Below are positions 1 to 8,506 of a stretch of 64,000 bases of DNA, piece after piece. Within the stretch, counting starts at the first letter, position 1. Every line of letters starts with the position of its first letter. The stretch spans positions 248,001-312,000 of the forward strand of contig NZ_JANFXK010000001.1 of NCBI RefSeq assembly GCF_024459955.1, read 5' to 3'. Both the position numbers and the translations under genes were made by a program. The notes under the pieces were generated by a model. That model was not told the origin of the DNA and did not search any database. It saw only the letters and a program-made list of their open reading frames with translations. This DNA comes from Anaerovorax odorimutans. GTDB taxonomy: Bacteria; Bacillota; Clostridia; Peptostreptococcales; Anaerovoracaceae.

Positions 1-1752
1 CAGCTGTACATAGATCCCGTATGTGGTCACGCCGCTGATGATGCCGTCAAAGGATTCACCGATGTGATAGGATATATATTCCGCTTTCTTCATTTTTTCA
101 ACCTGCCGTTCCAGGTCAATGGCCTGGCGCTCGGTGGCAGATGCGATTTCCGCCGCTTCGCGGGTTTTTTTCTTGAAGTTTTTCACGGTCCCGCTGTCCA
201 GCTCTCCGTGGAGGCAGGCCTTGATAATCCGGTGAATAATCAGATCCGGATATCTTCGGATCGGCGATGTGAAATGGCAGTAGTATTTAAGCGCCAGCCC
301 AAAATGGCCGCCGCAGTCCGTCCCGTAAAAAGCCTTTTGCATGGAGCGGAGCATCACCGTATTGACCACGTTTTCGTAATTCTTTCCCGACACTTTTTCC
401 AGTATGCCGTTGAGGGTTTTCGGATGCACCGAATCGACATCGCCTTTCATCCGAATGCCGAAGCCTCTCAGGAAAGTGCGGAATTCCTCCATTTTTTCCG
501 GCGAGGGGGACTCATGGACACGATAGACAAAGGGCACTTCCATCCAGTAAAAATGCTCCGCTACCGTCTGGTTTGCCAAAAGCATAAACTCTTCCACCAG
601 CTTGTTGGCTGTCCTGCGTTCAGCAATGTCAACGCTTACAGGGATACCCGAAGCATCCAGGGTAATGTATGCCTCATCGAAATCAAAGTCCAGGCTGCCC
701 CTCTCCTCCCGCTTTTTGCGGAGGATCTTGGCCAGCTTATCCATGATGAGGATGTCCTCAAAGACCGCCCTGTGCTTTTTCATCAGCGCCAGATCGTTTT
801 TTTCTAGCATATCGGACACCTCTGAATAGACCATTCTGGCCTTGGAATGAATCACGCTTTCGTAGATATCGTGGTCCACCACTTCTCCCTGGGGAGTCAC
901 TTCCATATCCACGGACAGAGTCAGCCTGTCCACATCGGGATTCAGACTGCATATGCCGTTAGAAAGTTTTTTGGGGAGCATGGGCACCACCTGGTCGATC
1001 AGGTAAACGCTGTTTCCTCTTTTCAGGGCTTCCTGATCCAGGTAGCCGTCTTCTTTGACATAGTGGGTCACGTCGGCAATATGCACGCCCAGAAGGTAAT
1101 TGCCTCCCGGAAGCATTTCAACGGATATGGCGTCATCGAAGTCCTTTGAGTCGGCTCCGTCTATGGTAATGATGGTCTTTTGCCTCAGATCCCTTCGTCC
1201 TGCCAGTTCCCGGTCCGTCACGCCGCCTTTGCTAACAGCTTTTGCCTCCGCGTTGACGCGGCTGGGGAAGGTCTCTCTGAGACCGCAGGCCCTCATCAGA
1301 GCCTTGATATCGCCTCCCGCCTGACCCCGGCGGCTTATGATCTCTACGATTTTGCCTTCGGCACTGTTTTCTTTATCCGGGTACCTGCTTATCTGAACTA
1401 CGACCTTGTCGCCCCTCTGCGCACCGTGAAAATCTTTTTTCCTTACGAAAATATCTTCACCCATCCTGCGGTCATCGGGTGCGACAAAACCATAGCGCTT
1501 GCTTTTCTCAAAGGTGCCCACGATCTCCTTGGTATTGCGTTCCAGCACCTTGACAATTATTCCTTCTCCGGAACTGCCGGAGGTCTTGGGAATTACCTCC
1601 ACCAGCACCTTGTCCCCGTTCATAGCTCCTCCCATACTGCGGGCGGAAATATAGATATCCGGGTTTTCATCTTCTGTTATAACAAAGCCAAAGCCTTTTC
1701 TGTGCTTTGACAATGTGCCTATCCTTTCAGGTCTTTTCATCTTTTTTCTCAT
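1..1752 (-). CDS. rnr: Ribonuclease R, 3' end beyond window
   Basis: 3'-to-5' exoribonuclease that degrades structured RNA; in many bacteria it also works with tmRNA in RNA quality control. The frame is open from about 1752 (or an in-frame ATG at 1740) down to base 1, giving 584 codons without a stop. Cold-shock-like RNA-binding domains fill the first 180 residues or so. The RNB catalytic core follows, with the Asp-rich motif DSKDFDDA near residue 202 and TSPIRRYPDL near residue 494. The visible end (GVTTYGIYV) is the start of the C-terminal S1 domain. No strong Shine-Dalgarno sequence separates the two ATGs, so the start is uncertain by four codons. In Firmicutes rnr usually follows secG; here secG lies 36 kb upstream with surface-protein genes between. 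Family assignment is secure. Confidence 0.95.
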   Translation of the reverse strand, partial: MRKKMKRPERIGTLSKHRKGFGFVITEDENPDIYISARSMGGAMNGDKVLVEVIPKTSGSSGEGIIVKVLERNTKEIVGTFEKSKRYGFVAPDDRRMGEDIFVRKKDFHGAQRGDKVVVQISRYPDKENSAEGKIVEIISRRGQAGGDIKALMRACGLRETFPSRVNAEAKAVSKGGVTDRELAGRRDLRQKTIITIDGADSKDFDDAISVEMLPGGNYLLGVHIADVTHYVKEDGYLDQEALKRGNSVYLIDQVVPMLPKKLSNGICSLNPDVDRLTLSVDMEVTPQGEVVDHDIYESVIHSKARMVYSEVSDMLEKNDLALMKKHRAVFEDILIMDKLAKILRKKREERGSLDFDFDEAYITLDASGIPVSVDIAERRTANKLVEEFMLLANQTVAEHFYWMEVPFVYRVHESPSPEKMEEFRTFLRGFGIRMKGDVDSVHPKTLNGILEKVSGKNYENVVNTVMLRSMQKAFYGTDCGGHFGLALKYYCHFTSPIRRYPDLIIHRIIKACLHGELDSGTVKNFKKKTREAAEIASATERQAIDLERQVEKMKKAEYISYHIGESFDGIISGVTTYGIYVQL

Positions 1753-1834
1753 ATGTACATTCTAACACATCACGGCGGTTAACGCACCATAAAACGAGCA
1801 GGAGCCATCATCCCTTGCCGTTCCTTTACAGGAA

Positions 1835-1864
1835 AGCCAGCGTCCTTCTGAAAAAACGCTGGCT
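1835..1864 (-). terminator. Hairpin between lipoprotein gene and rnr
   Basis: Perfect 8-bp stem AGCCAGCG/CGCTGGCT with a 14-nt loop, located 19 nt past the stop of the small lipoprotein gene. Only two T residues follow directly on the minus strand, so it may be a weak terminator or a processing site ahead of rnr. Confidence 0.5.
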
Positions 1865-1882
1865 CACCGTTCAGCAAACCAC

Positions 1883-2155
1883 CTATTTGGTAGTTTCTTT
1901 GGTTGTACTTTTCTGCGCATCATCTGTGTTGTCTGTGCCATCGACCATGTCTTTAGCACCGTCTTTCACATCGTCGCCCAGATCCTCGGCGTCATTCTTC
2001 AGATCTTCGCCGGCATCGGACGCTTTATCCGTTGTCTGCTCCACTGTTGTGCCATCGTTTACGCCACTGTCGCTTTTATTGCTGTCGCCGCAGCCTGCAA
2101 AGGAAAATACAGATACAGCCAGCAGCATCGCTAATATGATTCTTGCTTTTTTCAA
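1883..2155 (-). CDS. Small acidic lipoprotein of unknown function
   Basis: 90 residues. Residues 1-20 form a lipoprotein signal peptide with lipobox FAGC; Cys22 would be lipidated after cleavage by signal peptidase II. The mature part is short, hydrophilic and very rich in Asp, Lys and Thr (repeated DDVKDGAKD-like segments), and likely disordered or a single helix on the outer membrane face. A ribosome site (GAGAGGAG) lies just upstream. It follows the exporter partner gene by 91 bp, so co-transcription is possible. No enzymatic motif is visible and I do not recognise a named family. Confidence 0.8.
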   Translation of the reverse strand: MKKARIILAMLLAVSVFSFAGCGDSNKSDSGVNDGTTVEQTTDKASDAGEDLKNDAEDLGDDVKDGAKDMVDGTDNTDDAQKSTTKETTK

Positions 2156-2246
2156 AACGTCTTCACTCCTCTCTTTTTTTCTTAAACTATTATTTGCCTT
2201 TTACCGCAAATTTATCAATGAAAAAAGAAATTTTATTTGAAAACGT

Positions 2247-3896
2247 CTATTTGATGCCAAACAGCGCCAGCAGCTTTTGCCACCAGCTCAGTTTTTCTGA
2301 GGAGGATTCGGCGGGCGGCTCTTTTTCCGGAATCTCTATGGGATCATTTTTTATTACAAATTGAACGCTGCGGACGTCAGTATTCTTTTCGGAAACAAAG
2401 GACACTGTATCGGCGTCGGTTCCCGATATTCCCTGCAGCATCTCGTCGATCTGCTCCTGCGCCTGCCGACCCATATCGGAGGTTTTGCTGCTTAGCTGAT
2501 CTGTTCCCTGGGCCAGAGCACTGCTGCCTTTTTTCATTTTCCCTGTTCCTTTGGCAAGATCTTCCGCGCCTTTGGTGAGCTTGCTGATCTGAGACAGGTC
2601 CAGTCCCTGCAGCTGCTTTACGGTCTTTTGTATATTCCGGTCAAATTCGCCGTATTTTTCCGCTAAAGCCGCCGCCCCCTTCTCTGTTTCCGAGAGTCCT
2701 TCCGCTGCTTTGTTGAGGTATTGTTCCGTTCCTTCTGCGGCTGCGATATTTCCCTGGGTCAATTTCTTTGCCTGGCTGATCTGTGAAAGGAGCTGGGTTT
2801 TCGTCGGTTCTGGCAGCTGCTCCGCCAGGGCCTTCAGCTGGTCCAGTAAGGTCATCATCTGTGTGTTTTGATTTTTCAGCTCATCAATATTCAGGCCGTT
2901 CTGCGCCATGGCTTGCTTATACGCGTCATAGCTGATTCCCTCTTTAACCTTTTCCATACCCTGATCCAGCGTTTCAACGGCGCCTTTGATTTCAGAGGAA
3001 GCCGTACCCAGCTTCCCCACCTGTTTTGTCTGCCTGGAAAGCTGCTCTACGCTTTTGTCCAGTTCTCCGGTTCCCTTTTTCAGTTTTTTTGCTCCGCTGT
3101 CCGCCTGCTCCGTGCCCTTTGCGACTCCCTTTGCTCCCCGGTCGATGGCGCTGACCGCTGTTGACAGCTGCTCAAACTTGTCGGTCAGCTTCCCGCTGTC
3201 AACATCCGCGTCCATATTCAGCCGGACGCCGTTAAAGGACAGACTTTCCATCTCAAAATTCTTCACTGCGGCCTGAACTTCGAGTGTCTTTTCCGTTCCC
3301 GGAAGCAGCGTCCAGGTCAGCTGTCTGTTGCGGCCCGCATTGGCCTCTGTCGCGCCTTCACAGCGGATATTCCCGCACTTTTCCGTATCGAAGGCGGCTG
3401 TGATCTGCAGTGCGTAATTGTCGAAAAAATCTTTCTTTGCTTTGGGATTTTTAGTAACTGTAATTTGCAGCTTCAACTGCCCGGAGCTTCCGGCAAGATC
3501 CTGCGGAACCGTCTCCCTGCCGTCCAGCCAGTAGGTCAGCCCTATGCTCCACGGCAGTTCTCCTTCCTTTAAATTCCCCTGGTAGTAAAGCATGTCCTGA
3601 TCGGTCTCTATGAGGACTTTATCGCCGTTTTCACGGATTTTATCCGCGGAGGTCATGTTGCGGACGCTTTCATAGTTTCCGTAGTCAAGAATGGATTTTT
3701 GATTTTCGAAAATGTTAACCACGTAGATGCGCTCAGGCTGTCCTGCCGCGCCCAGATCCGCATAGACAACCTCATCCTTCTGGCTGGGCGTTTGGTCCGC
3801 AAAAGCCGGAACCGCGCTCAGGGCCATCAGAGAAAACAGCAAAGCCGCAGCTGTAAACCGTTTTATTTTTTTATCAATTTCATATTTTTTACGCAT
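2247..3896 (-). CDS. Secreted heptad-repeat partner of MMPL exporter
   Basis: 549 residues with an N-terminal signal or anchor helix (about residues 12-33, ending AFA). A beta-rich region follows to about residue 235. The rest is helical and carries many xxxLxxG-type heptads (KGTGELDK, KGSSALAQGTDQL), as in YhgE/Pip-like proteins of Gram-positive bacteria. The C-terminus is Pro/Glu-rich and ends in a short amphipathic WWQKLLALFG segment. The gene overlaps the end of the upstream MMPL gene by 8 bp, so the two are translationally coupled. Such pairs are proposed to form an envelope export assembly, with the heptad protein acting extracellularly like a periplasmic adaptor. The substrate is unknown. 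Confidence 0.75.
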   Translation of the reverse strand: MRKKYEIDKKIKRFTAAALLFSLMALSAVPAFADQTPSQKDEVVYADLGAAGQPERIYVVNIFENQKSILDYGNYESVRNMTSADKIRENGDKVLIETDQDMLYYQGNLKEGELPWSIGLTYWLDGRETVPQDLAGSSGQLKLQITVTKNPKAKKDFFDNYALQITAAFDTEKCGNIRCEGATEANAGRNRQLTWTLLPGTEKTLEVQAAVKNFEMESLSFNGVRLNMDADVDSGKLTDKFEQLSTAVSAIDRGAKGVAKGTEQADSGAKKLKKGTGELDKSVEQLSRQTKQVGKLGTASSEIKGAVETLDQGMEKVKEGISYDAYKQAMAQNGLNIDELKNQNTQMMTLLDQLKALAEQLPEPTKTQLLSQISQAKKLTQGNIAAAEGTEQYLNKAAEGLSETEKGAAALAEKYGEFDRNIQKTVKQLQGLDLSQISKLTKGAEDLAKGTGKMKKGSSALAQGTDQLSSKTSDMGRQAQEQIDEMLQGISGTDADTVSFVSEKNTDVRSVQFVIKNDPIEIPEKEPPAESSSEKLSWWQKLLALFGIK

Positions 3897-5961
3897 GTTT
3901 TTTACCCCCTTGCGCGAAATCCGTTTTTAGAGTCAGCCTGCTTATAAGATTATCCGAAAGATACAGGACCGCCGGTAGAACCAGCAGAACCAGCGCTGCG
4001 GATAATACGGCCCCGCGGGCTACCAGAGTGCCCAGTTCGATCAACACGCCGTTGGTGGAGATGGCTCCCAGCATTCCCCCTCCTAAAGTCAGGATGGAAG
4101 CGGAGGTGAGAATGGACAGAGCCGTATTTTGCACGGCCTGAAGGACCGCTTGCTTCCTGGGATACAGCTGACGCTCCTCAATATATCTGCTGGCCATCAG
4201 AATAGCGTAATCCACCGTGGCGCCCAGCTGAATGGCGCTGATAATCAGGTAGGCGATGTACTGCAGCTGCTCACCGGAAAAATAGGGAACCGACAAATTG
4301 ATCCATATGGACGTCTCGATCACCAATACTAGAATCACCGGGATGATGACAGAGCGCATGGTCAGCAGCAGAATCAGGAAAATCGCTCCAATGGCGATGA
4401 AGTTGACCCGCTCCATATCTCTGGTTGTCACGTCCCGCATATCGTAGGTGGTGGCGCTTTCCCCTGCCAAAAGATACTTGCTCCCGTAATACTTTTTGCC
4501 CAGCTGCCGCAGCTTTTCTACGACTGTAAAAGCGTCCCGGCTTTCCTGATTGGTGCTGACGGTCACGACCATTCGGCTGTAATGGTCGGAGATCAATTTA
4601 CTGCGGGTGTTCTCATCCAGATAGGCGGGCGGCACCTGCGGTCCTGCGGCATCCACGAAGGAGAGAACGCCCGTAACCTGCGGTATTTGGTGAATATCGT
4701 TGCTCAGCTCTTTTTCCTTTGCCGTATCCCCTTTGGGCACCATTATAACCAGCTGATTGGCCCTGCCGAAATCCTTTTCCACTTGAACCCGTTCCGCGTA
4801 CGTTTCCGTTCCCTGCCGGAATATCTCGCCGGCGCCGTAGCGAAAATCATTGCTGCTCTGGGCCAGAAAGGCCGGTATCATTATCAGCAGAAACAGGATC
4901 AGCGCCGGAACCCGTATCTTATTGACAAATTTTGCGAATCCCTGAAACTTTGGCATCAGTGGCCTGTGCTGCGTCTTGTCGATCAGTCTGTAGCTCATGA
5001 GCGCCAGCACCGGAAGCAGGACCAGAACGCTGATCATGGAAAGGGCGATGGCTTTTGCCATGACGGTTCCCATATCCGGTCCGATACGGAATTCCATAAG
5101 GATCAGAGCCGCGAAACCGATGACCGTGGTCAGGCCGCTGGCCGCTATGGTAAAAAAGGATTTGCGTATGGCTTTTATCATGGCATCCTGAACCGGCATG
5201 CCTTCCGCCCGGTAACCGGAGAACCTGTGCAGCAGGAAAATGGAATAGTCCATGGAAACCGCCAGCTGCAGGATACTGCACGCCGCTTTTGTGACAAAGG
5301 AGATTTCCCCAAAGAACAGGTTAGTCCCCAGGTTAATCAGGATCGCAATGCCAATGGTCACCATAAACAGCACCGGCTCAAACCAGGAGGTGGTTGTCAG
5401 CAAGAGAATGATAAAGCACAGCGGTATGACCAGCATCATGATCTTTCCCACTTCAATCCCTGTCGTCGCCGTGGCTACCGCCGTATTGACCGCCGCCCCG
5501 GCCATTGCCGCGTCCTCGCCTGCTGCCTCGCGGACCTGATTATAGGTTTCCAAAATCTTATCGGAGGCAATGGTCAGGGTAAAGCAGGCCTTCCTTCCTT
5601 TATAGTATTCGTCCAGTGTCTTCTGTTCGATCAACTCCAAAGGTCCGTTGATATCCGCTGCGTCGTCGAGCCAGGCAATGTCTCTGACTCCTTCGATCTC
5701 CGCGATTTTTTTCTTCAAAGCCAGAGCTTCGGGAATTGAAACGTCCTGCACAGTCAGCCTGGCGTTGGGCGCGCCGCTGCCAAATTCCTCGTTCATCGTC
5801 TTTAAGGCAATCGTCGAGGGCGTATCTTCCGGCAGATAGTCGGCAAAGGTATAATTCACCTTTACTCCTGTGGAAAGAATCGCGCCCAGGACAGCGCACG
5901 CGGCAAAAATCAGCACCACGGTCTTTTTATGACTTAGTATTGCCCGAAAAAATCGTTCCAT
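3889..5961 (-). CDS. MMPL/RND-family exporter (HAE3-like)
   Basis: 690-residue polytopic membrane protein with the duplicated RND layout. TM1 is near residues 12-32, followed by an extracellular loop to about 165 and a five- to six-helix block to about 330. A second extracellular loop (370-510) and a second helix block follow. Each membrane block holds the conserved MDYSIFLLHRF / VDYAILMASRY motif, whose Asp is the likely proton-relay residue. The family exports lipids, glycolipids or peptides using the proton gradient. The start has ribosome site AAAGGAGAGG about 6 nt upstream. It is the first gene of a two-gene unit with the overlapping heptad-repeat partner. Family is clear; cargo is not. 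Confidence 0.88.
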   Translation of the reverse strand: MERFFRAILSHKKTVVLIFAACAVLGAILSTGVKVNYTFADYLPEDTPSTIALKTMNEEFGSGAPNARLTVQDVSIPEALALKKKIAEIEGVRDIAWLDDAADINGPLELIEQKTLDEYYKGRKACFTLTIASDKILETYNQVREAAGEDAAMAGAAVNTAVATATTGIEVGKIMMLVIPLCFIILLLTTTSWFEPVLFMVTIGIAILINLGTNLFFGEISFVTKAACSILQLAVSMDYSIFLLHRFSGYRAEGMPVQDAMIKAIRKSFFTIAASGLTTVIGFAALILMEFRIGPDMGTVMAKAIALSMISVLVLLPVLALMSYRLIDKTQHRPLMPKFQGFAKFVNKIRVPALILFLLIMIPAFLAQSSNDFRYGAGEIFRQGTETYAERVQVEKDFGRANQLVIMVPKGDTAKEKELSNDIHQIPQVTGVLSFVDAAGPQVPPAYLDENTRSKLISDHYSRMVVTVSTNQESRDAFTVVEKLRQLGKKYYGSKYLLAGESATTYDMRDVTTRDMERVNFIAIGAIFLILLLTMRSVIIPVILVLVIETSIWINLSVPYFSGEQLQYIAYLIISAIQLGATVDYAILMASRYIEERQLYPRKQAVLQAVQNTALSILTSASILTLGGGMLGAISTNGVLIELGTLVARGAVLSAALVLLVLPAVLYLSDNLISRLTLKTDFAQGGKKHA

Positions 5962-5999
5962 TGGCCTCTCCTTTATATTGACAAATTTCGTTTCAACTG

Positions 6000-6190
6000 A
6001 TGAACATCATAATGCGCTTAGTTCCTCAACAACGGGTTCGTTTCGGCTTTGTTGTTGAAGTTTTTTCAAAGTTTACGGCCTCTGTTTCTGTTCAACGCTG
6101 CATATTGCTCGAATTTCCGCGTTCATATGCTCTGTAGCCTTGAAAAAAGCTCAACAAGGACTTGACTTTTCGCTGCGTGTTGATAAAAAT
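6000..6190 (+). repeat. Dispersed intergenic repeat, copy 1 (TTCAAC module)
   Basis: Shares an ordered set of blocks with the tandem array at 41.5 kb and the inverted copy at 52.6 kb: a pair of oppositely oriented TTCAAC/GTTGAA boxes, CGGCCTC, CTGCATATTG, GCTCTG, CCTTGAAAAAAG-TCAACAA, and GCTGCRTGTTGATAAAAAT. The copy is diverged and has no plausible coding frame. It lies just upstream of the MMPL gene. Confidence 0.75.
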
Positions 6191-6312
6191 AGTGATTTGC
6201 CTTTTTGGCATTTTTTCGTGCCCCTCATGTTTCAACGAGCCTGCGACCTCCAAAATGGCTGACGGCGCAGCTCCCTGCGCTTGCTGCCAGGAACAAGCAC
6301 CTTCGGTAACTA

Positions 6313-6478
6313 ATCCAAATTTTTTCGAAAAGTTACGCACTTTTCAACGAGCCTGCAGCCTTCAGAAAGATTGGCAGCACAAATTGTCATTTTTTACAAT
6401 TTCTAGCACCCGCAATCCCACAACCTTGCGTAACTTTGCAGGATTTTTTCGAAAAGTTACCGCATATTGCGGCAGATT
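6313..6478 (+). repeat. Dispersed intergenic repeat, second module (GTTACGCA module)
   Basis: Matches the second half of the 444-bp units at 41.5 kb. It begins TTTTTCGAAAAGTTACGCACTT, then has CAACGA, GCCTGCAGCC, CACCCGCAA, an inverted TTGCGTAACTT, and finally AAAAGTTACCGCA. The inverted pair GTTACGCA/TGCGTAAC is kept although the sequence between has diverged. Confidence 0.7.
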
Positions 6479-6479
6479 A

Positions 6480-7060
6480 TGGGCCTGCCGTCAAATCGGC
6501 CCTTTTCGAATTTAATCTGCGACCATGGTGCTTCTTTGAGGGGCAATGGTCGCAGAATTTGCTGGTAAAATTGAGATTTGGTCGCAAATTCCAAAACATT
6601 CTTCGCTCTCTGCTGCGTTCGGACTACATTCGGACTGCATTCGGCTAAGAAGAAACGTCTATCCGATTTCGCATTGTAACGCGCTAAATTATTTCCGGAT
6701 CTTTTATCCAAAAAAATAGGTGGAATCGGACCTTTTTTCAACGTTTCTTGTCCTTGGTGGTCAATCTCAAGTGGAACTTTCCCAAAAATAAATCCATAAA
6801 CCCCGCAAACCTGCATATTTTATCCGCTCCTGCCAAAATTCAAAGCAAAAAGCGCCAGACCATCTTCCTGTCAGACAGTTCGTAAGTTACACGATCCTGA
6901 CCAGTTGAGCCGGTGTTGCCGCAAGGCACAGAACGATGCGTATCTTATACTTTATTATAATAGGTATTGCTAAAATTTCAACAACCGGCTGGTACGGAAA
7001 TGAAAGAATCCTCTGCAGATGAATAGCGCCCGCAGATAATCCTCCGCCTCCCATAATTTT
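6480..7060. other. Gene-free repeat remnant region
   Basis: No credible gene is seen. The stretch holds an 11-bp inverted repeat, TCTGCGACCAT (6516-6526) with ATGGTCGCAGA (6546-6556), and a short duplicated TTCGGACT(A/G)CATTCGG near 6617-6645. Around 6870-6930 a segment resembles 42.83-42.96 kb (TCGTAAGTTA..., GAGCCGG..TTGCCGCAAGG). It looks like decayed mobile or repeat DNA. Confidence 0.5.
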
Positions 7061-7073
7061 GCATTGGAAATTA

Positions 7074-7102
7074 TTGACATATTGTTGATTGGGCTATACA
7101 AT
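7074..7102 (+). promoter_or_regulatory. Promoter of the broken Rpn gene
   Basis: TTGACA (7074-7079), a 17-nt spacer and TACAAT (7097-7102), 36 nt before the ATG at 7138. This is a near-consensus vegetative promoter, intact although the gene it serves is frameshifted. Confidence 0.7.
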
Positions 7103-7137
7103 GGATAAAAATGGTAAATAAAAAGGAGTATCGGGAT

Positions 7138-8155
7138 ATGGATCATTTTGCGCAATATTTCTTGCATTCAGAGGAAGAAAATTTTATAATAAAAGGAGAA
7201 CTAATAAGAGAAAGTATTAAAACTTTTAGTTCAAATCGCAGCATTAAAGACAGTGTCTTCCGTCTGCTCTTTGATGATGAGGAAAATCTGCTGAGTTTGT
7301 TTAACGCCCTGGAGGATACGCATTACACAAAGAAATCGGATATTCGGATCAACACCCTGAAAGGTGCTATTTTCAACAAGGTGCGTGCGCAATGACCTTT
7401 CTTTTTCCGTGGAGGAGTGCTATCTCAGTATTATCGAGCACCAATCCAGCATAACCGGGAACGCACCGATACGGATGTTTCTGTATCTGGCGAGAGTCTA
7501 TGAACAGATTCTGGACATCAGTAAGGCATACCAGCGGGCTTTGTATCGAATTCCGACTCCGCGGCTGTATCTTTTGTACAACGGAAAAGAAGATTTTCCT
7601 CGGGAAAAGCGGTATCGGCTCTCCGATGCGTTCCGGGCAGCCCAGGGAGAGACTCCAGTGGAACTGGAAGTGCTGGCCATCAATATCAACATTGAAAAGG
7701 AGCATCCGATTCTGGATCGATGCCCGCCGTTGAAGGAGTACAGCCAGTTTATCGGGCGAATCCACGCAAAACAACGAGATGGAAAAAATCGGGACATAGC
7801 AGTAAAAGAAGCGATTCGGGAGTGTATGAAGGAAAATATCCTGCGGAAGTTTTTACAGCGGCACGGTAAGGAGGTGTATAATATGATGTTTGACGAGATC
7901 ACTTATGAGGATATAATTCGAATCCAAGTGGAAGAGGCACGGGAACTGGCACGCAAAGAGGCTTGGGAAGAGGCCTGGGAACAAGCCCGGAAGGAGACTT
8001 GGGGAGAAGCCCGGGAACAGGACATTGCCGGATTTATTTCAGCCTTCTGCGAGGAAGGTTTCTCTGAACAAAAGGTTGTTAAGAAGCTAAGGAAGCATTT
8101 TCAGTTAAATGCGGCGGAGGCACAAAAATATTACGATACCTACGCCGCCCATTAA
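7138..8155 (+). pseudogene. Rpn-family recombination-promoting nuclease, frameshifted
   Basis: The N-terminal part (7138-7395) and the C-terminal part (from about 7387 to 8155) are consecutive pieces of one PD-(D/E)XK Rpn/transposase-like protein in two frames. Deleting one copy of the tandem GTGC at 7381-7388 restores a continuous frame reading INTLKGAIFNKVRNDLSFSV, typical of this family. The downstream part holds the conserved EHQSS, LYLARVYE, IPTPRLYLLYNGKEDFP and LSDAF segments. A Glu/Arg/Trp-rich helical stretch and a C-terminal Rpn-type helical tail follow. Start at 7138 is preferred (AAGGAG 11 nt before) over an ATG at 7111. It could be a genuine pseudogene or a sequencing error. Confidence 0.8.
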
Positions 8156-8217
8156 CCGGTCTTGCCGCTCTCCAGCAGACGGCAGGCAGAAACATATGGG
8201 ATAGATGATCGGATTGA

Positions 8218-8268
8218 AAGAGGGAAGCGAATGAGTTTGTTTACACAAGCGTTTTCCTCTTTTTTGTT
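8218..8268 (+). terminator. Terminator after the Rpn pseudogene
   Basis: Imperfect stem between AAGAGGGAAGCG and AAGCGTTTTCCTCTT, followed by a T run, 60 nt after the stop of the plus-strand Rpn remnant. Confidence 0.55.
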
Positions 8269-8301
8269 GCGCCGGGACTACAAGAAAAACACCTAAAACA
8301 A

Positions 8302-8339
8302 AATAGAACGAGCTTTGCATTCGCAAAGCCCGCCCTATT
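8302..8339 (-). terminator. Terminator of the gene-less cassette at 8.4 kb
   Basis: 17-bp stem with two mismatched or wobble positions (AATAGGGCGGGCTTTGC / GCAAAGCTCGTTCTATT on the minus strand), tetraloop GAAT, then TTGTTTT. It lies where the 3' terminators of the big surface-protein genes lie relative to their conserved 3' segment. Confidence 0.75.
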
Positions 8340-8340
8340 G

Positions 8341-8496
8341 GTGCATGTAATTATTGTAAGGAATTTCTTATTTCAAAGTTTGTTTGTACTATTATACTAA
8401 CGCTGAATTCCAGTAAAGTCAAGGGTTTCAGCCGTTTTTTCAGCCCTTTATTTTGTTACATCGCAACCATGTAATAAATAGGTTTTATTATGTAAC
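8341..8496 (-). promoter_or_regulatory. Orphan promoter cassette fused to surface-gene 3' segment
   Basis: Carries GTTACAT half-sites (8455-8461, 8469-8475 as ATGTAAT, 8490-8496), a T6/A6 tract (8435-8440), TTGACT (8417-8422), a 17-nt spacer and TAGTATAAT (8391-8399). Half-site spacing and the 32-nt gap to the -35 are identical to the cassettes at 15.5, 20.8 and 26.7 kb, but the spacer has no G run. Only about 20 nt after the -10 comes GAAATTCCTTACAATAATTA and then TGCAC, the segment that follows the stop codon of the big surface genes. The likely reading is a locus that lost its entire coding sequence. It would yield a transcript of about 100 nt. Confidence 0.65.
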
Positions 8497-8506
8497 AAAC
8501 GGGCAT

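Noticed and set aside
4582-5739. 385-codon plus-strand frame opposite the MMPL gene
   Set aside because: Shadow of the clear minus-strand exporter; Arg/Gln/His-rich product with no domain.
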